From Berghia stephanieae (taxonomy: Eukaryota; Mollusca; Gastropoda; Nudibranchia; Aeolidiidae): DNA of 64,000 nt. Positions within the stretch are counted from its first letter, which is position 1; each line of letters starts with the position of its first letter. Under the pieces are notes generated by a model. The model did not search any database. It was not told the DNA's origin and saw only the letters and a list, made by a program, of their open reading frames with translations. Shown here in pieces: positions 39,200-52,200 of the stretch. The position numbers were made by a program, and so were the translations under genes. Location of the stretch: assembly GCA_034508935.3 (NCBI GenBank), contig CM067443.1, forward strand, positions 107,157,884 through 107,221,883, given 5' to 3'.

Positions 39200-39209
39200 G
39201 TCTCCTCTT

Positions 39210-39279
<70 letters not shown>

Positions 39280-42200
39280 TTCTCTCATCGAATAATGAGC
39301 AAATATATGATTTAAAAGGGGGAAAGTTTAAACTTTCTTATCTGTACCATTTTTTCAATAAAAAAGAATGGCATCAACGGTGGCAAAATGCAGTTTAAAA
39401 TTTTACAGCAGCAAAATCTACCCATTTTTTATGAGTGTAAATTTTTAATAAAGTCTTTCTGAAAGAGAAGCATCTTGTTTCTATTTGAGCAAAACTGTTT
39501 TAATGCGGTTTCAAACCGTTTGCATGATGGCTGAGTGATGAAATGTTTAAAAAGCTCACGAAAATCTGCTTTTGGCTTTGAGACTGAGCAAAACTTTTAT
39601 TTTTTGGCTATAGCATGGAAAAGCATATAGTTTCGATTCGACTGAGGTTCATAGATACTATTACCAAATAAAATGAAGTTCATACAAATGAATGTTCTAT
39701 ATAAGTTCCATCACATTTTGTGTTTTAAATGGTTTAATACAAGAAAATTCACGACCAATATTGTTATTTTGATTAATGTTTTGAGTCGGTGGTTGAGTTT
39801 TAAGGATGGAAAAACCTCTTAATTTTATCGTTTTTCATCAACTTGTTATTTTTGCGGTTGACTTTCCAGCCATGGTTCTTATTTTATGAAGTGCCGCTTG
39901 ATTTTCTAAATTACTCTAATGCTCTCAAGTGTATGTGTAAGAACAATATAGGTTACATGTAGCTATGAAGTATATATTATTGACAAAACACCTGGGCACA
40001 AGCATGTGGTCTCGTCCAAGAAGGACACACTTAAAAGCCAAGAATAAAATGATACCACTGATTATATAGAGAGACAATTTACAAGGAAATAGATCATGTT
40101 CCTAAAGATGAACAACGCATTTTACTGTTCCCTCTCAGTTACGGATCCCAGACGGGTCTATGACAAGCAATATCATTCCAGGACAAATCCATAAAGTAAC
40201 ACAAAAAAGGAAAAGACGCACGATGACTTATGAAGATGTGTATTTCTTTAGAAGTTGATTTATTATGTTATGCTGCTGATTTTAACCATTTTGATGATTA
40301 TTAATGTTGAATTTTGAGAAGGAAATGTTAACTAATTTGAAGGTCAACTGTCCCGATAAAATCCCAACTGTTCCGATTTGGTAATTTGAGTAAATTAAAA
40401 AAACAGAATTGAACTGTTTTTATGTGTTGTATTGACCCTTGCATGTCCCAGGATTTTTAAATTTATTTATTTTTGTTTGTTTTGGACTAGCAATTAATAC
40501 TAGGAAAAGAAAAGGCTATAAATCTTTGTTATTTTATATAACAGTCCAAACATACTGCTGTTTTGGGTCATACGGTATTGTGCGTTAGGATGTCCCATTT
40601 TAGCTCAAAAAAAGTTAAAAGGACACTAGGCTGTGTAAAGGTGATTTTTAAATTCAGCAGGTCCAGTTTCCTGAAGATTGAGTTACTTTTCCTCTATTTA
40701 CATTATCTCACAGTTAGAGCTACTTTTCTGCTGATGCGCAAAATTGCATGTTCACTTTTTTTTTTCCTAATGACGATGTGAATAGATTGCCTGACCTCTT
40801 TTATGGAATACTGCCTACTGGCTGTGTGAATTACAGGGCAACACGCATTCGACGAACGACACGGGACAACCGGAAAAGTTCGTTGAATCCGTGTTTTGAC
40901 GAATACATGAACACGACTGTAAGACAAGAGACACAAACTGATGTATACGTATTGATGTTATGCGCTAAGTTAAATACTCTACCAGCTGGATAATAACGTA
41001 CCAACACACAAAACTATTTGTCACCTTTTACGCTTATAGTCTGATACAATTTAGCGCGAACTTCTCATAAAAATGGCTGGCTAAAAACAAAAACAAAGAG
41101 CTAGGTGACGTCAGTTTCGTTCCTTCTATGTGATCTCAATGGCAATATAACGAATATCATTCACTCCTGAGTTAATCGCTAAGTGAAACAAAACACACAC
41201 CACCACGCAATACAACACGGCTCGCGGGATAACATAGTAAAATTTGGGGGAAGAGGTCAGAATGGAATGGCCCTTGTAAAACTATAGCCCGAGTCCATAG
41301 CTATTCGATGACTGTCTCGGGCAATGGGAGCGATCTATATTCATGTTTTCGTCCAACCGGGTCATCAATCACGTGATTTGTTGCTGCCCAACGATTGGAC
41401 ATTTCTGAACAAATGTAAACACGCTGCTTTGTCTAAGAAAGCTGTAAACATACCCATGCGTCAAGCAGAACACAATGACCAATCGTAATGTTAGATAGTT
41501 CAAAATGTGTGAACACTTTTCACTATGTAGGTCACTTTGAGCACATTTTGCAATGTGACCAATGACCTCGAGCACATAGAAAGCTAATATAGATCATGCC
41601 CGTTGAAAAATAAGCATTGCGTTGTCAGGTGTCGCAATGCAATTCCTAGTGTGTCGACATGCAGTATTGTGGTAAATACACAGTGTGGGTAAGACTGTTT
41701 TGGGCCAGGCAAGCACTTTAGATGGTTATGCCTGAGATTGACCCCAAAAAAAATTTGTCACAGAACAAGATGGTGATCACAAGTTTTAAAAAAATGGAAA
41801 GTGATTTGTTGTTAGTGGTGCTAAATGAACTAAATGATTCCATTGGTTGAGCTCTTGAATAAAAATCACAGCAATCTTTTTTTTCCCCGGATCGTCGTCA
41901 TGTTTTATGGTTTGATTTTTATTTTAGGTCAGTCTCAGCGTGGCCTTCGTAAAGTTATGGCCTGATACTGACCAAAAAATGACGCCAAAATGCCAGTCTT
42001 GTGCCACAAAAGAAAACAAATCGTGAGTTTTATTCAATAGTTCAACCAATGAAATGACTTGTTTCCATGAGCTCTACTAACGACAACTCACTAGGCGGTG
42101 CAAAAACCAAATAATGACGTCCAACTGCCAGTCCTTTTGGATTTCAGTATCAGGCTATAACATAACGATGGCTATGGTCTCAGCGAGGACACGGTCTCAG

Positions 42201-45200
42201 GCTATCCGTTCACGAAGGATCCGTCACAACACAACTTGCCCTCTCCCTCTCCCCGCAACACCCCCCCCCCCCTCTCTCCCTCTCTCTCTCTCTCTCTCTC
42301 CCCCCCCCCCCCCCCCCCTCTTAGTGGCCGGTGTCTTGGCTATTAGGCTGTAAACCAAGTGCATTACATTTCCTCTCCTGTTCATGAATAATTGGTGTGT
42401 TATAGACGCTATACTTTTCTGTATTTTACTCACAACAAACACACGAAACATACCAGCAAACAAAACTACGTTCAATTCAAATATTTATTTATTGTTGGCA
42501 TTAAAAAATGTTGCATAGATAATGTAGTCAGGCGAATAGAAGCCTTTGACCGACATATACGTGTCACCGAAAACGTTTTTTATTACTATTCAAACATTTA
42601 TTTAGTGAGAACTTATCCACATGTGTTCTAAAAACAATAATAAAGAAACTCCGTGTGTTGTTTCACTTTGTTGGTAGGAAATTGAAGGGAATTTTTATTC
42701 CGAGATAAAAATGTTCGCGTTCGATTCCTGTACAATTAGGTAACTAAAACGAGTGAGTTGCACTCACTTTGCTATGATAAGACCAACTGAGAGGAAAGGT
42801 CAAATGGAGGGCAAGACAGACCAGAGAGAAAACTGAATGCACTCAAGTCTCAGTTTTGTTCGTCGAAACTGTGAAACCGTTCCTGGATGCCGTGAAAAAT
42901 TTACCAAGACATTGGACTAATTTAATTTGGGAATTCTGTCCTTGTGCTTTGAACCGTAGCCATCGTTAGCCATCAGCCTTCTTCTTCTTCTAGGTTCCAT
43001 GCCTGGTCCAGGCTTCGGATACTGCATGAATTATCTCTCTCCATTCCTCCCTGTCTCTTGCTTTTTCAAACAGCTCTTGGATTGTTATGTTGGTGAAGCC
43101 CTTCAGTTGGTCTATGAGTGTTTTTCTTTGTCTCCCCCGGGCGCGTTTACCAGGTATTTTTCCACAACTTGCCAGGTATTCATTCTTATCTTTCCTTACT
43201 ATGTGTCCGAAAAAGGATAGTTGTCGATCCACTATTAAGGGCATTAGTTTCCTTTGTTGGTATGTTTGTTTTAGCACTTCTCTTCGTTCGTTTTGTGTGC
43301 GGTATACGATATTCTCTGCATCCTTCTCAAGCACCACATTTCAAAAGCTTCAATGTTCTTTTGTGTTTCTGCATTTGTAGTCCAGCTTTCGCATCCGTAT
43401 AACAAGATTGGCCACACGTAGCACTTCAAGACTCGGAATCTAATCCCGAACGACATCTGTTTGTTTTTCAAAATGTTTCCCAGGTCCATGAAGGCCTGTT
43501 TGGCTTGAGTTATTCTTGCTCGTATGTCTCGGTTACATCTTCCATCTGTTGTCACTATTGAACCTAGGTATTTAAAACTTTCTACGTTGGTAAGCTGCTC
43601 GCCGTGAATCGTTATATTGCAGGTGTTGTTGTTTTCGGGGTTTTTCTGTATTACCATGCATTCTGTTTTGGTGATATTCACTTCCATTCCCTTGGCTTCA
43701 CTATCTACTACCACTTTGTCAACAATCTTTTGAAGTTGGATTTCTGATGTTGCAATGAGTACCGTATCGTCTGCGTATCTTATATTATTTATGTTATGAC
43801 CTCCTACTTTTATTCCCTCCATATTATTTATGCCCCTCATGATTGTTTCTTGGTATAGATTAAACAGATCTGGTGAGGCAACACACCCTTGACGGACTCC
43901 TTTCTTAATAGGAATGGAATTTCCTGTAGAGTTTCCGATTTTGATAGATGCCTGCTGGGTGTAGTATAATGTTTGCATGAGTCTGAGGTCTTTCTCATCA
44001 GCGCCAATGGAGTGCAGTTGTTTTAGTATTTCTTCGTGGCGTACTCTATCAAAAGCTTTTTTGTAGTCGACAAAACAGAGGTATAGTGGGGTCTGAACCT
44101 GTATAGCTCTTTCACTTAAAACACGGAGGAGGTATATTGCGTTCCTTGTCCCTCTGTCAGGTTGGAATCCATATTGTTCTTCTGCGATTTCGGGGTTAAT
44201 CTTATTCCTTAGCCTGTTGATAATTATACGCAACAGTATTTTGTTGATGTGACTTATTAAACTTATAGTTCTAAAATTTTCGCATCTGACTGCACCTGCT
44301 TTCTTTGGTATTGCTATGAAAATAGAGTTACAGAGATCTTCTGGAATTTTCCCAGTATTGTATATATTGTTGAATAATATGTGAAGTTCATCAATTGCTA
44401 GATCTCCTAGGCTTTTTAATACCTCTACAGATATTTCATCAGCCTAACACTGACCAAAAAATGACGTCAAAATGCCAGTCTTTGGCCACAAAAGAAAACA
44501 AGTCGTGAGTTGTATTCAATAGTTCAACCAATGGGACCACTCGTTTCCATGAGCACTACTACTACTAACAACTCACTAGGCGGTGCAAAAAGCAAATAAT
44601 GACGCCAAAATGCCAGTCTTTATGGCTACGGTTGAACCCGTGAATATGTCGAATGCGCGTTCGACGAACGCGTGTTGCACTGTACATGTCATTTTTTGTT
44701 TTGTTTTTTTGTTTGTTTGTTTGTTTTTTTTTTTTTTGGTATTTGCTATTTCGTCGTGCTGGTGACCTAAACATTTACTCGCGCACATATTTAAAAAATA
44801 AATAAATTCGACTGACAGTAGAGCTTATAAAAAATCTGCGTATAGTTCATATTTTGTTTTCTTTCATTTTTCTAGTCTAGATAAATCCTTTACTTTTTTA
44901 GTTACGCGACGTCATAGTTGGATCATTTTCATGCAACCTTTTTTAGTACGCGACGTCATAGTTGGATCATTTTCATGCAACCTTTTTTAGTTACGCGACG
45001 TCATAGTTGGATCATTTTCATGCAACCTTTTTTAGTTACCTGACGTCATAGTTGGATCATTTTCATGCAACCTTTTTTAGTTACGCGACGTCATAGTTGG
45101 ATCATTTTCATGCAATGGGCATGATCTATATTAACTTTCCATGTGCCAGGGGTCATAGGTCACATTGCAAAATGTGCTCAAAGTGACCTACACAGTGAAA

Positions 45201-46015
45201 AGTGTTCACATATTTTGAACTATCTAACATTACGATTGGTGTTCAGCTTGACACATGGGTATGTTCACAACTTTCATAAACAAAGCAGCGTGTTTACATT
45301 TGTTCAGAAATGACCAATCGTTGGACAGCAACAAATCGCGTGATTGATGACTCGGTTGGACGAAAATATGAATATAGATCGCTCCCATTGGAAAGCTGAA
45401 AATGTTGCTTGTTTTTTTTGCTCGGAGGGATCCTATGATCTCCTGTGGTGGAGGGCAAGGCCACCTTAGCTGCGTGTTCTATCCCCTGTAATCTCATTTC
45501 TTTTTCCATTTCCTTGTTGTCTTTGACTTAGAATGAGATTGATTTATGTCCCAGCCCAGGCTCGAGTCTTTGACTGAGAGAGAAGCAGTTAAATGTATAT
45601 GTTATTAGGTGATTTTTTCCCTTTCATGTGCTGATATTTGTTTTTATAATATTGTTTAAACATATATGGGACCCAGTGCTTGTTTCTGAATGTGACTTTT
45701 TGGTTTCAAACTAGATACATGTATAGTTTGCTCTTGGAATCTTCTTCTGTACTGGCGCAAGCGCCATAAAACCTTTAAAAACAAATCATCAAAGTTCTTG
45801 AAAAATGAATTTGTTCCCGTTTTCTTATTTATGTATGGATTTCATGAATATAGTGAGAGAAACCCATTTTAAATATTTATAGATTGTCTTGTGTGGTGCG
45901 TTATTATTTATTATTATTATTATTATTTTTATTATTATTATTATTGTTTTAATTTTTTTTACTTTAAAAAAAAAATTATTATTATTATTATTTTTTTATA
46001 TTATTATTATTATTA

Positions 46016-46067
<52 letters not shown>

Positions 46068-46214
46068 TATTATTATTTATTATTATTATTATTATTATTA
46101 TTTTATTATTATTATTGTTATTATTATTGTTATTATTATTATTATTATTATTATTTATTATTATTATTGTTATTGTTTTTGTTATTGTTATTATTATTGT
46201 TATTATTATTATTA

Positions 46215-46263
<49 letters not shown>

Positions 46264-46310
46264 TTATTATTATTGTTATTATTATTTTATTATTATTATT
46301 ATTATTATTA

Positions 46311-46362
<52 letters not shown>

Positions 46363-46385
46363 TATTATTATTTATGTTATTGTTA

Positions 46386-46420
<35 letters not shown>

Positions 46421-46451
46421 GTTATTATTATTGTTATTATTATTATTATTA

Positions 46452-46496
<45 letters not shown>

Positions 46497-46510
46497 TATT
46501 ATTATTATTA

Positions 46511-46544
<34 letters not shown>

Positions 46545-49161
46545 TCATTGTTGTGTTGTTTTATGGTCCCTGATTTGATTCTGGTGTGGACACTGCAAAG
46601 TCTGGGGGAAAAAAAGCTATTTTACTCACCCTATGTAGGTGTAAAATGAGTACCTTAAGGATAGCAGTTCTGTCTTTTGCAAACATTAAATTGTATTAGC
46701 ACCTTAAATGCGTGATGACTCGCTCCACATTTCAGGTGTTGCTGTTGGCCGAGGACTCCTCTGAGCATAATGTTTCATGGATATATCACTTTTTATGTTC
46801 AAGCCAAATGTTTTTTTTTTCTCTTTCCGTTCTATCAACTTTTTATTCTTCTTCTTTTTGGAAATATGGGTATTGTTAAGAAAAGTTAGAGGTTTGAGAT
46901 ATTTATTTATTGCCAGATTATTATTATTATAACTTAACTCACTCAATCCTGGAGATAATAATTGCTACTTTTCAAAATGGGAAAAAAATGTTTTTAAAAT
47001 GAGCATGTACATAGATAGCTTTATCCAACTATCATAAACATGTAAAAACTAAAATCATTAACTTTGATACTACGCCTATAATTTGTCTCAGAAAAAATGT
47101 AATAAATAGGCATAGGGTAAAAGTAACTTGGGTATACTACGAATATAGTCGGTGTTAGGGTTGAGTGAGTTAACAATACTATGTTCTGGATGCACATCAA
47201 CTGTCAATGATTACAATGCGCTAAGCCAACTTTGTCAGAGATTACTAGGTAAATTTCTTAACATCATAATCTTATATAGCTTGCAGTGATTTCATGAACG
47301 ATGGTGATATTTTAAAGAAATTGTTGGACCTTTTGCGCGGCACAGCATAAGAGAATGGTTTGTCATTATATGCTAAAACTTTTAGAAATTAGTTACCATG
47401 CTTTAAGTGATTAATTGGTGAACATTTTATACATGTTTAAATACCAGCCATTTTAATGTGCAGACCTTCTCCAAAACAAAGTGATATTTTACTGGGGAAT
47501 AATTCAATTTAGATGATTATAGGCTTATTTAAAATAAAAATCTGGGGAATTTTATGAGAAAATTTATTTTTTCCAATTGCTTATTTTACAGTTAGGCAAA
47601 TTGTAATTTCAGTGTAATGCCAGTTTTCGAAGTGTCTCGTGGTGTAGGATTGGTGGGGTGCAAAAGAGATAATTACACTTTTTTGAATTACATTTTTTTT
47701 CACTAGATATTCTCTAAAAATTCATCACTGCGGCTTGCAACTTTGCATTTATCACTTCTATCTAAATCCTTTTCACTACAATCTCGAGTCCACAATCCAT
47801 CACAGCACTCTGATAACTTTTTTAAAATAGTTTATTTTTGTGAGTTCTTTTCTGTTTACAACAACAACAAAAAAGGTTTTTTATTTTAAAAAGGTTTTTT
47901 ATGGGTTTCAGAGATAAAACCCATGGGCAATGTAGAAAAATGCAATAATTTCTGAAGAATTGTATACCCATATGCAAAGAATTGTTTGCAGATGGAGGAA
48001 TGTTATTATTGTCTTTATATGGAAAGATGTAAATGTGAATATAAAGAGAGAGAAAGAAAGCTGTTGAAGGGTGCCAGATCCTAGTTAATTTTACACGATT
48101 TTCATTATCTAACAATGGACTGTATGTAACCAATAAATGGCTCTCCTTGACATTTGTGTTATCAAAGGTGCTCGTTTATAATCGTTATGTTTTTTACTTG
48201 CATAATTGGAAAGTAACATTTTGCTGTGCTTGGCTTATTATTTTGTAACTTCTCACTGTTTGATTTTCTCTCTTCAGCAATTAGCTATGGACTGTAATTT
48301 AATTTAAAAAGTAAATAAATTATATACCATATGAAAAATAATAGAAACAACTATATACATATATGTCGTCAATACGCAGATAAGAAAGAAGTTTTTTTAT
48401 TTTTAAAAATTGTTTTTGTTTAACAAATACAATTCATTCTCCTCAACCGAATCACATTGATCAGAATAACATTTCATAATTTAAGCTTTTTATCCATTTT
48501 ATTTTCTTCACTTTTTTATATATATTTTTTTATTGGATGAAATGCTTGCATGGAACATGTCATTATTAAGTGCTACCAGCACCATTGCAATTAAATATTA
48601 ATTAAGCTGTGTACATATAGATATAGTAATGACAAGAATGATTCAAACCCTTCCCTCTCCTCAAAACACAAACACACACTTTTTTCCTTTAAATTTAGAA
48701 TCCCTTTTTTTCCTTTATGTCCAATGATAGGAGGGAAGTGAATATCATTTTCAAAATTATTTTACAACCCTTGTTACTTGTCTTGTTAACACTGTGAACT
48801 TACAGTTAAAAGTGAGTTAAATTTAAAGGATTCATTAGCTTAAAGCTGCTCATAATTTTCTTTTAATTTTTAGATGTTTTGTTTGTTTTGTTTTTCAATT
48901 CGAGTTTTGTAATCCAGCAATTTAAACCCATTTATTTAATTATATGTGGTAATGATTTTATTGTTTTAAAGTCTAGGAACTTTTTAAGCTTTAGTAGAAA
49001 GGTATACTTTGGTTTTCTCCTTTTTTGAGAAACTTGGGTTCTATTTCTGACTTTGTGCTGTGGCTGATGCCTGGGTTATCTCCTTCTTTTCTCGGATAGA
49101 CCCTAGAGAGAGAGGGGGAATTGTATTTCGTTTGTTTTGTTTATCTATTTGTCTATCTATA

Positions 49162-49245
<84 letters not shown>

Positions 49246-52200
49246 ATCGGGAAAAAATGTTAAAGGATTAGATGAAGTAGGGACAGTTTTAACTTTACTC
49301 AGATTTATCTAATTTAAAGTATTTGCTTATACCATTTGATATAATATTATGTCACCCACCATCTTACACTGACACCATGTCAAGGTTTTATTATGGACAA
49401 GTGTTTAGTTTCTGTAATTGCAAGAAAGAAAAAAACAAAACAAACAGAAACAGGCCAAAACAACTTGTTTCATAATTTTGGTCATCGTTACTTTACCGTT
49501 TAAGTATCTCCTTTTCTCCCCAGCAAAATATGAATCAGATTGAGGCGGTGGGTCACCAATGCAGTATGTTATTTTGTACATGATACTATTGATGATTGTT
49601 ACAGTAGATGGTCAGAATCGGATTTGAATAAATGAATACTTGGTATAAAGAACACTGTATTCTCTTCCTCTATTGGTTTTATAGTAATACAATTAAGTCT
49701 GACATTAAAATATTAATCCCCATTTAAGCCTTTTCTTTTAATCAATTTAGAGGACTTTTTATTCATTCTGAATACTTTTCATGTTTATTTTCTATCATTA
49801 AAAAAAATTGTACATCAATTGCTTACTGGGATTCTTACAAAAATGGGTAAATAGACACAATCAAGTGGACGATTGGGAAACACTTTTTACAAAATCTGCA
49901 TTGATGCTGCATGCAGATAGTCATGTTATTAACTTACCTATTAAGGATTTACTCTTTCAATGACAACCGTCAGATCAAACTGCTGCACTTTATCCTCTGG
50001 TATCATAGCGACACCAGAGCAATTTTTTTTACTAGCAATTTTGTTTGACTTAATATCTCCCCTTTTCTGTCACTGTGGCAGTTTCATTTTCCTTTTTCCC
50101 TCATAGGAGTTACTTCCTCCTTTTAATAATTTGAATCTTGCAGTGCCCATCGCATTATAACATCTCTCAAACACTATTATATATCTCCAATTTTTCTTAA
50201 TGCAGGGACACCCTTTCTTTAGCGAGATGAACATTTATAAATTGAATGCTGCTCACTGCTGGTGCACTTCAAATGTGACCAATTGTGTCAAAATGGTATT
50301 ATGCTGGCCGTGGTGAACTGGATGCTTAAAATTGACATTTTAAGCTTCTTTTAAATTTTGACTCAATTGATGAGCATGACTTGTGTTATTTAAACTATTT
50401 CCTACCACTTATAATTTTTACTTAAAACTATAATATCTTCAACCAATTCATTCCGACATAATACCAGATTGACATGGTGAGTCGCATATTAGTTATCTCT
50501 CTATGGGCAATTTTCATGTTCACTGCTAGACAGATGAAACTAAAAAAATATATAGGTACTGATGTAGCATTTAATGTCCTACTTGATCCTGTCCTGCTAC
50601 CTTTTAACTCACTCAATCCTAGAGATTTTTTCTACTTTTCAAAATTGGAAAAAATGTATTTAAAATGAGCATGTACATAGATAGTTTTATTCAACTATCA
50701 TTAAAATGTAAACATTAAAAACATAAGCTTTGATACTGCGCCTATGATTTGTCTCAGAAAACTGTAATAACTAGGCATGGGGTAAAAGTAACCCCGGGTA
50801 TACTACGGATATAGTCGGTGTTAGGGTTGAATGAGTTAAAATATTGATTTACTGCAAAGTTCACAGACCTGAGAAAAACTGACATGTGTGGTCACATGAT
50901 CTGTCTTTAATTTCATAAGAAAATAGATGACGTAACATGATTCAATTTTGATGATATGATTATGGAAATTTGAAATATAAAATCTTCTTATTGGATAAAG
51001 AACTGTATTTGAATCAAGTATACTGCTTGATTTTTAGAGGGTAGATTAATTACAATTTGGATTTTAAAGGACAAGATGAAAAATCCCTCTTGTGTGATCA
51101 GGTGAAATTGAGAGAAAAGTGTTAATCATCCATTCTGTAGACCATTTTTGAAGTCAGCAGAATTTGTGTGTGTGTGTGTGTGTGTGTGTTTGTGTGTTTG
51201 TGTGTGTTGCAGTAGAATCATGATAAAGCCAACACTGGATTGGTTGACTTTGCAGAAGGTTGACTTTATCCATTATCAATGGAACACCCAACGATAAAGA
51301 ACAGAAAAATTGGGATTGACATGAGGTATTGACTTAAAGCAGAATTTGACTTTAGGAGTGTTGACTTTATGCGGATTCCACTGTATTTTATTTGGTTTGG
51401 AGCAGATTTCCTTATAGTATTATAATTTAATTATATGAAAAAGAATAGGTCTTTCTAATTATATAATGTAAATATATTTTGATAGTAATCAGTGTGGGTT
51501 TTTTTTTGTTTTTTGTTTTTTTCTTTTAGACTCTTTGTAAACAATTTTTTTTTTGTTTAGCGTGTGTAATTATAATTTTTTTTCCTCAATAATGTCTTGA
51601 TCTAGGTAAAGGAGGATCCTGTTTTTGGTGTCCAAAAAACTGACCCCAATGCGTCGTATACTTGTACAACGTGTCAGAAGGTAAAAGTATTTATTGTTGC
51701 TTAATTATTTGAATTTGATAGATACCATAAGACAAAACTACAGCTGTCCCAAGTCTAATAATCTATGGGCCCCAGACTCCCTTCCCCTCTGGAGATTTTT
51801 TTTGCTTATTTTAATTTTCTGGGAGCACATGATATGATCTATGTAAAGAGAAAATGTAGTGCAATGAAGATTTTTGGCTTCTAATTTGGGACACATCTCA
51901 AAATTGTCAAATCCAGAGATATCTAAACATTTGAAATTTTATTAAGAGGCAGTCTAGAATTATGCTATTCGCAGACCTCTTAATGTAATTGTTGTTGAAG
52001 ATCCCATATCAGTATAGTTTCTAAAAAAAAAACAACTCCTTAGGAACAAATTTTTATAGACAAAGCAGTGGTGATGGCCTAAATACCCGGTGGTTGGGAA
52101 GCAGAAAAAACCCCAGCAAATGTGCATTGAGGCAAAATTGGCAAAAATGATAAGTATGAACAGATACAGTGCAATCCCTGGATAACGACATCACCCGGGG

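Larger units (their letters stand above)
40834..44682. mobile_element. 3.8-kb TA-flanked TIR transposon with nested insertions
   Basis: The left end CAGGGCAACACGCATTCGAC and the inverted right end (CAGTGCAACACGCGTTCGTC) agree at 22 of the first 25 bases, and TA stands outside both (40832-40833, 44683-44684). Inside are a MITE (41322-41605), a pair of ~175-bp direct repeats, a C/CT-rich tract and a truncated LINE (42980-44436). Without the LINE it is about 2.4 kb. No transposase frame was recognised. Termini and target fit the pogo/Tigger type. Confidence 0.72.

Noticed and set aside
44901-45115. CRISPR-like array
   Set aside because: The 45-bp units are contiguous with no spacers, and the window is eukaryotic. 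It is a minisatellite.
41322-45390. One 4-kb transposon with ~280-bp terminal inverted repeats
   Set aside because: Each arm has its own inverted ends (CAATGGG...CCCRTTG), and one arm lies inside and the other outside the 40834-44682 element, so two separate MITE insertions fit better.
45889-46649. Long open frames of poly-Tyr, poly-Leu and poly-Ile
   Set aside because: They are translations of the (TTA)n tract in three frames and carry no protein signal.
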